Assembly (NCBI GenBank): GCA_016178785.1
Contig: JACOSO010000005.1
Location: 1-62,360, forward strand
Origin: Bacteroidota bacterium
GTDB taxonomy: Bacteria; Bacteroidota; Bacteroidia; Cytophagales; Cyclobacteriaceae
Direction of reading: 5' to 3'
Length of the DNA: 62,360 bases
In this document: positions 26,058 through 34,651 of the stretch, piece by piece
Numbering within the stretch: the stretch's first letter is position 1
Layout: each line of letters begins with the position of its first letter
The notes under the pieces: generated by a model
Databases searched by the model: none
Seen by the model: the letters and a program-made list of their open reading frames with translations, nothing else
Told to the model about the DNA's origin: nothing
Made by a program: the position numbers and the translations under genes

Positions 26058-27161
26058 TCAAACTTTAACATAAATTCTCTTCTTGTCCATCGCGTACCCA
26101 ACAAGCCAACACAACATCATCCACGAAAAGGCAAATAAAAACGAACCGCTGTAATCGCCTGCTAAGCGAAAAACATTTTGATACAACCAAACATACGCAG
26201 GCTGGTCACCGATTTTAAAAATCCAAAAGAAAACAATTCCGATTTCAGAAAGCAGGTACAGGAACAGTGTGTTCTTGCCGAAAACTTCAAAGAAGTACGT
26301 CCATTTTTTTTCGTTTCTAATTTCAATGATGAAGATAAGGATAGATAAAATCAATAAATCCAATCCTACGGTGTAAAGGACAAATGAACTCGTCCAGATT
26401 TTTTTGTTGATGGGGAAAAAATTACTCCAGCACAGCGCAACGAAGAGCAACGACACCCCGGTGATCATCAATTTTGAAATCGTTTCGTACGTGTTTCCCT
26501 TTTGCTGAATGAACCTGCCCGTAAAATATCCTCCGATTACATTTACAATGGCCGGCAACGTGCTGAGCAATCCTTCGGGATCAAAAGCTATTCCTTCTCC
26601 ATGATACAAATGCTTATCTCCGAACAAGGAGAGGTCCAATTTCAGAACAGCATTTCCGGTGAGTGAGTAATCTCCAAAGAAGTAAAGCAACAGCCAGTAA
26701 CCAAATAAAGCAAAGACACTAAAGATGACAGCACCTCTCTCCCTCAAAAAATGTAAAATCAGGGACGCAAATAAGTATCCCAGAGCGATCCGCTGCAACA
26801 CTCCGAAAATCCTGGTTTCACTGATGGCCTTAAAAACCAGTTTACCGTCCTGTTCGTGGAAGAAAGGAAACCAATACAAGAGATAGCCAAGAAGAAAAAT
26901 AATTAGGGCTCGCTTAAAAACCTTTTTAAAAAAATATCCCCCACGGCCGGTTTCATATTTAGCCAGGCTAAAACTCATGGCATTTCCAACCACAAACATA
27001 AATGTTGGAAAAACCCAATCGGTGGGTGTAAACCCATGCCACTTGGCATGAAGTAGCGGAGCAAAAGTTGTTGCATGATTGCCAGGTGTATTAACTACAA
27101 TCATCAGTGTGACTGTGATACCACGCAGGACATCAATTGAGAGGTAACGATTACTTTGCAT
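26058..27161 (-). CDS. HGSNAT-like membrane acyltransferase (DUF1624/DUF5009 type)
   Basis: 367 residues, about ten membrane helices. The N-terminus YLSIDVLRGITVTLMIVVNT is the hallmark of this family, followed by GFTPTDWVFPTFMFVVGNAM and GVLQRIALGYLFASL. Relatives include heparan-alpha-glucosaminide N-acetyltransferase and NagX, which move acetyl groups across the membrane onto sugars. It is the first gene of a pair with the SMP-30 lipoprotein, hinting at a role in sugar processing. Confidence 0.87.
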   Translation of the reverse strand: MQSNRYLSIDVLRGITVTLMIVVNTPGNHATTFAPLLHAKWHGFTPTDWVFPTFMFVVGNAMSFSLAKYETGRGGYFFKKVFKRALIIFLLGYLLYWFPFFHEQDGKLVFKAISETRIFGVLQRIALGYLFASLILHFLRERGAVIFSVFALFGYWLLLYFFGDYSLTGNAVLKLDLSLFGDKHLYHGEGIAFDPEGLLSTLPAIVNVIGGYFTGRFIQQKGNTYETISKLMITGVSLLFVALCWSNFFPINKKIWTSSFVLYTVGLDLLILSILIFIIEIRNEKKWTYFFEVFGKNTLFLYLLSEIGIVFFWIFKIGDQPAYVWLYQNVFRLAGDYSGSFLFAFSWMMLCWLVGYAMDKKRIYVKV

Positions 27162-27198
27162 CGGGGAAATAATTAAAACTTCTCCTTGAACGATTTTT

Positions 27199-28473
27199 TT
27201 AAATCAAACTCTTCTCGCACGCATCAATTGTCTTATCCAAATCTTCGTAAGTCAAAGCTTCTGACAAGAACCAAGTCTCAAACGGTGAAGGCGGAAGGTA
27301 AACCCCATATTTCAACATGCCATGAAAGAATTTTTTGAATGTGTCATTATTGCCTGCCGTTGCCGTTTTGAAATCCGTCACTTCATTTTCGCAGAAATGA
27401 ACGCTGATCATCGAGCCAAGTCGGTTGATCACAAATGGCAAGCTTTTCTTTTTCAGAACTTCTCTTAATCCCTTTTCGAGATATTCGGTTTTTTTATGCA
27501 GAGAATTGTAGATTTCAACGTTCTCGTTCAAGATCGAAAGAGTGGTAAACCCTGCAATCATCGCCAACGGATTCCCTGACAATGTTCCTGCCTGATATAC
27601 ATCACCTAAAGGAGCGATCTTGCTCATAATTTCTTTCCTACCACCGAAAGCACCCACCGGCAAACCACCACCAATTACTTTTCCGAACGTGATGAGATCA
27701 GCTTGAATGTCGAACAGCTCTTGTGCACCACCACGCGCCAACCGGAAACCCGTCATCACTTCGTCAAAAATCAAAACCACACCAAAGCGATCGCAAAGTG
27801 TACGCAAGTGTTGTAAGTAGCCGTGCTTTGGCAGAACGCAACCCATGTTACCTGCAACTGGCTCAACAATAATAGCTGCGAGATCATTTTTATTTTCAAC
27901 TACTAATTTTTCGATTTCTTCAAAATCATTGAACGATGCAACCAAAGTATCTTCGACTACTGCTGAAGGAATTCCAGCATTGACCTTAATATTTAGTGTC
28001 GCCACACCACTTCCGGCTTTTTTAAGAAATGCATCGCTGTGACCATGATAATGTCCTTCAAACTTGATGAACTTCGAACGATTGGTATAACCACGTGCCA
28101 ATCGCAGTGCCGACATGCAGGCTTCTGTTCCTGAATTCACAAATCGAATCAAGTCAACACCTGGCACCATTTGGGCAATCAATTTTGCCAGAGAAGTTTC
28201 TTGTTCTGTTGGCGCCCCAAAAGAAACTGCCAGCTCCGCCTGACGTTGCAGTGCTTGAACAACTTTAGGATGACTATGACCCAAGATCATTGGCCCCCAT
28301 GAGTTGATGTAGTCGATATATCGTTTTCCATCGGCATCAAAAAGATAAGCGCCTTTGGCCGATTTCATAAATAAAGGAGTGCCACCCACTTGTTTGAACG
28401 CACGCACCGGTGAGTTTACCCCCCCCGGAATAAATCGCTGTGCTTCTTCAAATAATTTTTCACTGTTAGTCAT
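27199..28473 (-). CDS. hemL: Glutamate-1-semialdehyde 2,1-aminomutase
   Basis: A PLP enzyme converting glutamate-1-semialdehyde to 5-aminolevulinate, step 2 of the C5 pathway. ATG 28473 (MTNSEKLFEEAQRFIPGGVN) is chosen over a TTG two codons upstream. Motifs: NSPVRAFKQVGGTPLF, VNSGTEACMSALRLARGYT, FEGHYHGHSD, DEVMTGFRLARGGAQE and the PLP lysine in LITFGKVIGGGLPVGAFGG. It is the last gene of the minus-strand heme cluster. Confidence 0.97.
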   Translation of the reverse strand: MTNSEKLFEEAQRFIPGGVNSPVRAFKQVGGTPLFMKSAKGAYLFDADGKRYIDYINSWGPMILGHSHPKVVQALQRQAELAVSFGAPTEQETSLAKLIAQMVPGVDLIRFVNSGTEACMSALRLARGYTNRSKFIKFEGHYHGHSDAFLKKAGSGVATLNIKVNAGIPSAVVEDTLVASFNDFEEIEKLVVENKNDLAAIIVEPVAGNMGCVLPKHGYLQHLRTLCDRFGVVLIFDEVMTGFRLARGGAQELFDIQADLITFGKVIGGGLPVGAFGGRKEIMSKIAPLGDVYQAGTLSGNPLAMIAGFTTLSILNENVEIYNSLHKKTEYLEKGLREVLKKKSLPFVINRLGSMISVHFCENEVTDFKTATAGNNDTFKKFFHGMLKYGVYLPPSPFETWFLSEALTYEDLDKTIDACEKSLI

Positions 28474-28500
28474 CTTCAATTACAGATTACAAATTTCAGA

Positions 28501-29472
28501 TTAAACGAGCTTCGCAAAATCCTTAGCAAAATAACTTACAATAATATCTGCGCCCGCTCTTCGAATAGCTGTAAGTGACTCAATCATTGCAGATTTTTCA
28601 TCAAGCCAACCGTTAGCAGCTGCAGCTTTGATCATCGCATACTCACCTGACACCTGGTATGCGGCAACAGGAACTTGCACACTTTCTTTTACTCTTCTGA
28701 TAATATCGAGATATGCGCCAGCGGGTTTTACCATCACAATATCAGCTCCTTCTTCGATGTCAAGTAAAGTTTCCTTCAATGCTTCCGTGCTATTTCGAAA
28801 ATCCATTTGATAAGTCTTTTTGTCGCCAAAGCCGGGAGCACTATCAAGCGCATCCCGGAACGGCCCGTAAAAACTTGAAGCATACTTTGCGCTGTAAGAA
28901 AGTATTCCGGTTTTTGTGAATCCTGCTCCATCCAGTTTTGCACGAATGGCTTTGACACGGCCATCCATCATATCTGATGGTGCAACAAAATCGGCTCCTG
29001 CTTGCCCATGTGTGAGAGATATGGCGGCAAGCACTTCTACAGTTGCATCGTTTACAATTTCTTGACCTGACACAATTCCATCATGACCGTAACTTGAATA
29101 GGGGTCAAGCGCAACATCAGTCATCACAATCATTTCAGGATCAATATCCTTAATGAAACGAACTGCGCGCTGCATCAAGCCCTGGGGATTCAACGCTTCT
29201 TTGCCCTCGTTGTCTTTTAAACTATCGGGAACCTTCACAAAAAGTAAAACCGAATTCAACCCTAGTCTTTTTAACTCTTTAATTTCCGTTTTCAATAAAT
29301 CCAAACTGAATCGAAAATATCCAGGCATCGATGAAATTTCTTCTTTTTTGTTTGTTCCCTCGATGATAAAAAGAGGAACAATAAAATTGTCAGTGGTGAG
29401 CGAAGTTTCCGCCACCATGTTTCGCACGATGCTGTTAGAGCGAAGTCTTCTGTATCTTTTATTTAATTCCAT
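28501..29472 (-). CDS. hemB: Delta-aminolevulinic acid dehydratase (porphobilinogen synthase)
   Basis: Condenses two 5-aminolevulinates to porphobilinogen. Schiff-base lysines lie in SYSAKYASSFYGPFRDAL and DIVMVKPAGAYLDIIRR; the VAPSDMMDGRV block is also present. The metal loop reads DVALDPYSSYGHDGIV: the cysteines of zinc enzymes (DxCxCxxY...GHCG) are replaced by Ala/Asp, so this is the magnesium-type form. 323 residues, normal. It lies 27 bases upstream of hemL. Confidence 0.97.
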   Translation of the reverse strand: MELNKRYRRLRSNSIVRNMVAETSLTTDNFIVPLFIIEGTNKKEEISSMPGYFRFSLDLLKTEIKELKRLGLNSVLLFVKVPDSLKDNEGKEALNPQGLMQRAVRFIKDIDPEMIVMTDVALDPYSSYGHDGIVSGQEIVNDATVEVLAAISLTHGQAGADFVAPSDMMDGRVKAIRAKLDGAGFTKTGILSYSAKYASSFYGPFRDALDSAPGFGDKKTYQMDFRNSTEALKETLLDIEEGADIVMVKPAGAYLDIIRRVKESVQVPVAAYQVSGEYAMIKAAAANGWLDEKSAMIESLTAIRRAGADIIVSYFAKDFAKLV

Positions 29473-29544
29473 ATTTCAGATTTACAAATTTCAAATTACA
29501 ATTTCTTCAACCTCTATTGACTATCGTCCATCGACTATGGACTT

Positions 29545-30450
29545 TCATATCCACGCTCTCGGATTCCTCAAAACTTTAATCAACTCTTCCTCTTTCGATC
29601 CAGCTACTGGTTTGTCATCATACTCAAACCGAACTCGTGGTGGAAGGCTCATCAGAATACTTTCTGTTCTTCCGTTCGATTTCAATCCGAAGATCGTCCC
29701 CCGATCATGAATCAAATTAAACTCAACGTATCTCCCCCTGCGAAGTTCCTGCCACTTCACTTGCTCATCGGTAAAAGATAAATTCTTTCTCTTTTCAACG
29801 ATTGGCAAGTAAGCATTCGCAAAAGCATTACCACACGCTTGTGAAAAAGCGAATAGAAACTCTTCACTCCAATTTTCATTCGGACGTAAGTAATCATAAA
29901 AAATTCCGCCCACTCCTCTGCACTCGTTGCCACGGTGTGTATTGTTGAAGTAGTCATCGCATTGTAACTTAAATTTAGGATAGAATGACTTATCAAATTG
30001 ATCGCAGGCATTCTTGAACGTTTGATGAAAATGAATGGCATCTTCTTCAAACAAATAATAAGGAGTCAGATCTGAGCCTCCGCCAAACCAGCAATCGATT
30101 TTATTTTTATTCTGATCATACAATTCGAAATAGCGAAAGTTCGCGTGCACCGTTGGCACCATCGGGCTAATGGGATGAATAACCAGTGAAATGCCCGTGG
30201 CGAAAAAGCTTGACCCATTTGTTTTGAGTTGAGCAGCAAGCGCTGGAGTAACCTCACCAAAAACAGCAGAACAATTTACTCCTCCTTTTTCAATAATTGC
30301 TCCATTGGAGATCACACGAGTCACACCTCCGCCTCCGCCTTCGCGCTGCCATACATCCTCTTTGAATTTTTCTTTGTCGTCAATTTTTTCAATTGCCTGG
30401 CAAATGGAATTCTGGAGATCAGTGATAAATTTTTCAAATTTCTCTTTCAT
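29545..30450 (-). CDS. hemF: Oxygen-dependent coproporphyrinogen III oxidase
   Basis: Aerobic decarboxylation of coproporphyrinogen III to protoporphyrinogen IX. 301 residues with WQREGGGGGVTRVISNGAII, FRYFELYDQNKNKIDCWFGG, GGSDLTPYYLFEEDAIHFHQ, HRGNECRGVGGIFYDYL and RRGRYVEFNLIHDRGTIFGL, all hallmarks of HemF. Choosing HemF rather than HemN fits an oxygen-breathing host. The 72-base gap downstream carries TGACTATCG-type repeats. Confidence 0.97.
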   Translation of the reverse strand: MKEKFEKFITDLQNSICQAIEKIDDKEKFKEDVWQREGGGGGVTRVISNGAIIEKGGVNCSAVFGEVTPALAAQLKTNGSSFFATGISLVIHPISPMVPTVHANFRYFELYDQNKNKIDCWFGGGSDLTPYYLFEEDAIHFHQTFKNACDQFDKSFYPKFKLQCDDYFNNTHRGNECRGVGGIFYDYLRPNENWSEEFLFAFSQACGNAFANAYLPIVEKRKNLSFTDEQVKWQELRRGRYVEFNLIHDRGTIFGLKSNGRTESILMSLPPRVRFEYDDKPVAGSKEEELIKVLRNPRAWI

Positions 30451-30480
30451 TGTCTTTTATCACTCTTTGCGCCCTTGCGT

Positions 30481-30525
30481 CTTAGCGGTTTTTTTACTTT
30501 CACCGCTAAGGCGCTAAGGCGCTAG
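30481..30525. repeat. Palindromic CGCTAAG-type repeat between hemE and hemF
   Basis: CTTAGCGGT (30481-30489) pairs with ACCGCTAAG (30502-30510), followed by GCGCTAAGGCGCTAGG. It belongs to the same loose CCGCnAAG/CGCTAAG style as the palindrome at 35740-35790. In hem transcription order it lies between hemE and hemF and could act as a processing site. Confidence 0.5.
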
Positions 30526-30529
30526 GAAG

Positions 30530-31558
30530 TTACATTCTAAAATTCTTTACTGTCTCAACAAATGTTTTTGCATTATCGAATGGAGTCTGCGGTAGCACAC
30601 CGTGACCAAGGTTGGCGATGTAATTTCCCACACCAAAGTTTTTCACCATAGTAATAGTTTCTTGTTCCACATTTTTCGCTGGACCAAGCAACACGATTGG
30701 ATCAAGGTTGCCTTGAAGCACAGCAGAGCCAGTCATCTTTTTTGCAACTGATGGTTCAATAGTCCAATCTAATCCCAAAGCAGAAGCACCGGTAGCTTGT
30801 AGTTCAGCCAAAGCAAACCATCCGCCCTTAGCAAATAAAATCACAGGCACCTTGGGTTGAATGGCTTTCACAATTTTATCCAAATAGGGAAGAGAAAATT
30901 TTCTGTAGTCAGAAGGAGATAAAAGTCCACCCCATGAATCAAAGATTTGAATTGTATCAACGCCTGCTTGAATTTGCATGTTCAAATAAATGATACTCGC
31001 TTCAGTGATCTTATCGAGAAGTTTTGCCGCAAGATCAGGATGTTGGTAGCAAAACTGCTTTGCCTTCGCAAAATCTTTTGATCCTTTTCCCTCTACCATG
31101 TAACAAAGCAAAGTCCAAGGTGAGCCACAGAAACCAATTAATGGTACTTCATTTTCTAACGCATCTTTCACTGCCTTCGTTGTTGGTAATGCGTATGAAA
31201 GAACTTCAGCTGTGTTTGCAGGGTCCAACTTTTCAACTTGTTCTTTAGTGCGAATCGGATCAGCGATGACCGGCCCTTTACCTTCAAGAATCTCAACATC
31301 AACACCCAGCGCCTGAGCAATCACAAGAATATCGGAAAAAAGAATGGCGGCATCCACGCCCACTTGCTTTACGGGCATCACGGTGATTTCGGCAGCTAAT
31401 TGCGGATTGCGAACACGTTCGAAGAAGGAATATTTTTCGCGAAGCTTGATGTAATCAGGTAAATATCGTCCGGCCTGGCGCATGAACCACACTGGAATGC
31501 GTTCGGTTTTTTCTTTTCTTAAAGTTCGCAGCAAGAGATCATTCTTAATTAAGTTCAA
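30530..31558 (-). CDS. hemE: Uroporphyrinogen decarboxylase
   Basis: Decarboxylates four acetates of uroporphyrinogen III. 342 residues: TERIPVWFMRQAGRYLPDYI (signature), FSDILVIAQALGVDVE, GFCGSPWTLLCYMVEGKGSK, IQIFDSWGGLLSPSDYRKF and YIANLGHGVLPQTP. The start is TTG 31558 (MNLIKNDLLLRTL), 3 bases after hemD; no ATG precedes the signature, so the TTG is well supported and may keep expression coupled to hemD. Confidence 0.96.
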   Translation of the reverse strand: MNLIKNDLLLRTLRKEKTERIPVWFMRQAGRYLPDYIKLREKYSFFERVRNPQLAAEITVMPVKQVGVDAAILFSDILVIAQALGVDVEILEGKGPVIADPIRTKEQVEKLDPANTAEVLSYALPTTKAVKDALENEVPLIGFCGSPWTLLCYMVEGKGSKDFAKAKQFCYQHPDLAAKLLDKITEASIIYLNMQIQAGVDTIQIFDSWGGLLSPSDYRKFSLPYLDKIVKAIQPKVPVILFAKGGWFALAELQATGASALGLDWTIEPSVAKKMTGSAVLQGNLDPIVLLGPAKNVEQETITMVKNFGVGNYIANLGHGVLPQTPFDNAKTFVETVKNFRM

Positions 31559-31561
31559 GGC

Positions 31562-32221
31562 TCAATGTTTAAAGTTTAACGTTCTATTAAGTTCTTCAAG
31601 TAATTTTTTGCTATCGGGATACGATGGAGCGAATGTATTCGAGATTCCCCGACTGTTTAGATACTCAGCAGTTGTTGAGCCGATGCAACCAAAAATGGTT
31701 TTCCCGGAAAATTGATTATGCTTTAGCAAACTCTCTGCTGATCGCGGGCTAAAAACAAAAACGGCATCAAACTCTTTCCGGATCACAGGAAAAGTCATCG
31801 CGCTCTGATGTGTGACCACCTTTGAAATTTTTGTTTCGGTGTTCTTCAATCCTTCCTTCAGTTCGTTCCGGTGTTCGTCTCCGCAGAAATAAATCACATT
31901 TCGAAGGTTTTGCTCCGACAAATCAGAAGCAAGCGATTTCATGTTTTCAAAATCCTTCACCGTAATTTTCACTCCCAACTTCTCGATTTCTTTTTTTATC
32001 CAATCACCTATGCAGTAAATGAAACTGGCTTTGTCAATAAATTTTTTCACAGCATGCATTGAATTTCGACTGGAGACAATCCATGCCTCTGCTCTCGCAG
32101 GAATTTCCTCTATCTCAACAGGAGAAATTTTCAACGCTTCAACAATGTCATAACTCCATCCCCATGACTTGATCAAATCAAGATGTTCTTGCGAAAGTTT
32201 CTTTGTCAGCAGGATGTTCAT
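31562..32221 (-). CDS. hemD: Uroporphyrinogen-III synthase
   Basis: Closes the linear tetrapyrrole into uroporphyrinogen III. 219 residues; HemD is poorly conserved but the fold marks are here: AWIVSSRNSMHAVKKFI, FVFSPRSAESLLKHN, and FGCIGSTTAEYLNSRGI near the C-terminus. The position between hemC and hemE confirms the call. ATG 32221 overlaps the hemC stop (ATGA, 32218-32221), and that junction lies beside a palindromic repeat. Confidence 0.93.
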   Translation of the reverse strand: MNILLTKKLSQEHLDLIKSWGWSYDIVEALKISPVEIEEIPARAEAWIVSSRNSMHAVKKFIDKASFIYCIGDWIKKEIEKLGVKITVKDFENMKSLASDLSEQNLRNVIYFCGDEHRNELKEGLKNTETKISKVVTHQSAMTFPVIRKEFDAVFVFSPRSAESLLKHNQFSGKTIFGCIGSTTAEYLNSRGISNTFAPSYPDSKKLLEELNRTLNFKH

Positions 32222-33195
32222 GCTTCACTCCCGGCCCCTCTCCCGGAGCGATTTAATTGCCTGAATTCGTCTAATATCTTTTTTCCTTTTTCTGATCTGC
32301 GAATTTCAGCGGCAGCCTCTCGCCCAATCTTTTTCCAATCGCTCACCAAAATTTTGCTTTCTGCTCTTATTTCTTGCTTTCCATCCAAACTGGAAATCAA
32401 TCCGCGGAAATGAATAACCTCACCCCCGCTCCTCTCCAGGGGAGAGCGGCTTTCGATAGTGGCTAAAGCACTGATGGGCACCGAGCATCCTCCTTCGAGA
32501 TGGTACAAAAAATCTCTTTCAACGCTTACCCTGATTTCCGATGGCTCATGATTGATCTCCCGGCAGGCTTTATAAACACTTTCATCTTGGGCTCTGCAAA
32601 TCACAGCAATTGCTCCTTGTGAAGGTGCTGAAAGCATCCAATCCAAAACAGTAAAATGTTGCGGCAACAACTTCAATCTCTCCAATCCTGCTTTAGCGAA
32701 AATGATTCCATCCCAGCCTTCTTCTTCAAATTTCTTCAATCGTGTGCCAACATTGCCACGCACATTCGCAATTGTGTGAGTCGGGTACCGGCTGAGCCAT
32801 TGACTTTTCCTCCGAATGCTGCTCGTAGCAATAACAGCGTTTTCTTTTTTCGCTGGATCAAAGCCCTCTCTATGCACTAGAATATCTTCATTACTACCGC
32901 GTTTGAGTACAGCTGCAATTACCAATTCTATTGGCAAAATGGTTGGAACATCTTTCATGGAATGCACGGCAAGGTCTGCCTGATGATTGAGCAATGCACT
33001 GTCAAGTTCTTTTGTGAACACACCCTGTACACCCATCGCATAAATGGGCCTCACCAGGTCAATATCGCCCAGCGTTTTAAGCGGAATGAGCTTGCATGGG
33101 TAGCCAAGCTGCGTCAGGCTTGCCATCACAGCATTGGTCTGCCATAAAGCAAGCGAACTGTCGCGGGTGGCTATGCGTAGAACGTGTGATGACAT
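32218..33195 (-). CDS. hemC: Porphobilinogen deaminase (hydroxymethylbilane synthase)
   Basis: Polymerises four porphobilinogens. ATG 33195 (MSSHVLRIATRDSSLALWQT); ALLNHQADLAVHSMKDVPTI; SSIRRKSQWL; dipyrromethane cofactor Cys in YHLEGGCSVPISALATIE. Two odd segments derive from palindromic repeats: ESRSPLERSGGEVIHF inside the C-terminal domain (32418-32450) and the terminal NRSGRGAGSEA (32222-32250). The first 119 bases overlap the 3' end of hemA in another frame. Confidence 0.96.
   Translation of the reverse strand: MSSHVLRIATRDSSLALWQTNAVMASLTQLGYPCKLIPLKTLGDIDLVRPIYAMGVQGVFTKELDSALLNHQADLAVHSMKDVPTILPIELVIAAVLKRGSNEDILVHREGFDPAKKENAVIATSSIRRKSQWLSRYPTHTIANVRGNVGTRLKKFEEEGWDGIIFAKAGLERLKLLPQHFTVLDWMLSAPSQGAIAVICRAQDESVYKACREINHEPSEIRVSVERDFLYHLEGGCSVPISALATIESRSPLERSGGEVIHFRGLISSLDGKQEIRAESKILVSDWKKIGREAAAEIRRSEKGKKILDEFRQLNRSGRGAGSEA
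32222..32450. repeat. Two copies of a CTCTCC-type palindromic repeat inside hemC
   Basis: The copy at 32418-32450 starts CCTCACCCCCGCTCCTCTCC and ends GGGGAGAGCGGC; the copy at 32222-32250 (TTCACTCCCGGCCCCTCTCC then CGGAG) forms the last codons of hemC. Both resemble the intergenic palindrome at 36697-36769. Both stay in frame, adding short Ser/Gly/Arg-rich peptides. Confidence 0.65.
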
Positions 33196-34264
33196 GAGGT
33201 TGCGTAATAAATTGTTCGTAAGCTGCAGGTGCAGTAGTGCGGCTCTTTCTTCGCTCCTGCCAATCAAAAAACTCTTGCGCTTTTGATTGAACAATCGCTT
33301 TCACTTTTGGAATTTCTGAAAGTCGTTTGCCTAACGTGTCGTTAACAGTAGTAGAAATCTGATCGACATCATACACTGTGATATCTTCACAGCCATAAAC
33401 ATCGGCACCTACATTTCGCGGCATCGCCAAATCGAAGATGTACTTCACTGGTGTTCCTTTCACATGATTCAAATGCAAAATTGGTTCGGCTACTCCAGTG
33501 GCGATGATTACAATCTCACTGTCGGCAACAGCTTCTATTAACGAAGTGAAAGGCAAAGCCCTTAATTGATTGGTCGATGCAATTTCCTCCAACTTCTTTT
33601 CATCACGGTTCACCAAGCTGATGGTTGCATCGGGAGTATGTTGTAGCAAATACTTCAACGTATTGTGACCCATCTTACCCAAACCTACTACGCAAATCTT
33701 GCGCAGGCTTTCACGTTCCATAATTTTTTTCACTTGCTGCACCACCGCATAAGAAACAGAAACAGTGCCGTCAGAAAATGCGGTTGAGTTTTTAATGGTC
33801 TTCGAAACCAAGATGGCCTGGTTTACAGCCTTCTCAATGTATCCGTTAGAGCGTCCTAATTTTTTAGAAAGCTGAAATGCTTTTCGAATCTGCCCGATGA
33901 TTTCGTAATCGCCTGGAATTTGTGAATCCAAGCCCGAGGCAACCGTGAGCAAATGCTTGATGGCTTCGTCACCCTCTTTAATATACGTGTTGGCAACAAT
34001 CTCTTCGTGGGTTGCTCCACTCAATGATTTTAAAAAAGAAAGGATCACATACTCACAAGGTGCAAAACCATAAATCTCGGTGCGATTACAAGTAGATAAA
34101 ATCAGGTAATGTTCCAGACATGGCGAAGCCTGGTTGTAGGTTTCGCTGATCTGTGCCGTGGTAATAGAGTATTTGCTACGGTGCTGGGTGTCAGTCTTGT
34201 GGAAATTGACACCCACCGCGTAGAACTTCTTGGCAAATCCGTGAATAGGACCTGGATTAAACAT
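33077..34264 (-). CDS. hemA: Glutamyl-tRNA reductase
   Basis: Reduces Glu-tRNA to glutamate-1-semialdehyde with NADPH, the first committed C5 step. ATG 34264; catalytic Cys59 in LILSTCNRTEIYG; SGLDSQIPGDYEIIGQIRKA; NADPH site VVGLGKMGHNTLKYLLQH; FDLAMPRNVGADV. After the dimerisation helix (QEFFDWQERRK) the last ~45 residues (from SRTTAPAAYEQF) do not look like the family and overlap hemC by 119 bases in a different frame, so a late frameshift or a short extra tail is possible. It is the first gene of the heme cluster. Confidence 0.94.
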   Translation of the reverse strand: MFNPGPIHGFAKKFYAVGVNFHKTDTQHRSKYSITTAQISETYNQASPCLEHYLILSTCNRTEIYGFAPCEYVILSFLKSLSGATHEEIVANTYIKEGDEAIKHLLTVASGLDSQIPGDYEIIGQIRKAFQLSKKLGRSNGYIEKAVNQAILVSKTIKNSTAFSDGTVSVSYAVVQQVKKIMERESLRKICVVGLGKMGHNTLKYLLQHTPDATISLVNRDEKKLEEIASTNQLRALPFTSLIEAVADSEIVIIATGVAEPILHLNHVKGTPVKYIFDLAMPRNVGADVYGCEDITVYDVDQISTTVNDTLGKRLSEIPKVKAIVQSKAQEFFDWQERRKSRTTAPAAYEQFITQPHVITRSTHSHPRQFACFMADQCCDGKPDAAWLPMQAHSA

Positions 34265-34324
34265 TGGCAACTTTACTGATTTGACTAATATTATAATTCT
34301 TCGAGCTTGCTCCGAAACTTCGGC

Positions 34325-34460
34325 AATGATTTACTTGATTCCCCTGATTTTCGTGGCAGTCAGATTTCAAGCGTATTCTTAATTGAGTCAACAATTCAGA
34401 TCTCTTTGCATCAATAGCCTTGAAAAAATATTTAATCATGAAAATCACATAAATCACTTG
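34325..34460. repeat. Intergenic inverted-repeat element (TGATT-type arms), second locus
   Basis: The 387-base gap between hemA and hemH has no convincing gene. It holds arms GATTTACTTGATTCCCCTGA (34329-34348) and TTTAATCATGAAAATCACAT (34431-34450, continuing AAATCACTTG), imperfectly complementary and about 80 bases apart. The first arm nearly repeats the reverse complement of the arm at 17959-17987, so this is a dispersed family. Confidence 0.6.
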
Positions 34461-34651
34461 CCTTGCCATAGAGATACATTTGGTAATCATTGCTAATACA
34501 TTTCTAATGGCGATCCTGTTTAAAAATACCCTTATCCGACAAAGATGATATGCTAAAATTTGATAAAATACCATGATCTGGAAAAAAAATACCAGAATTT
34601 TAAACAACAAAGAACCAAAAATACTCTTAGCTGCTTAATTTTAAGGATTCT

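Noticed and set aside
32218..34264. HemA-HemC fusion protein
   Set aside because: The hemC frame is open upstream of its start, but hemA lies in a different frame and both proteins have proper starts; overlap rather than fusion.
34257..34610. 117-codon minus-strand reading frame between hemA and hemH
   Set aside because: It runs through the repeat arms and AT-rich spacer, its peptide has no family features, and its end overlaps the hemA start. Treated as non-coding.
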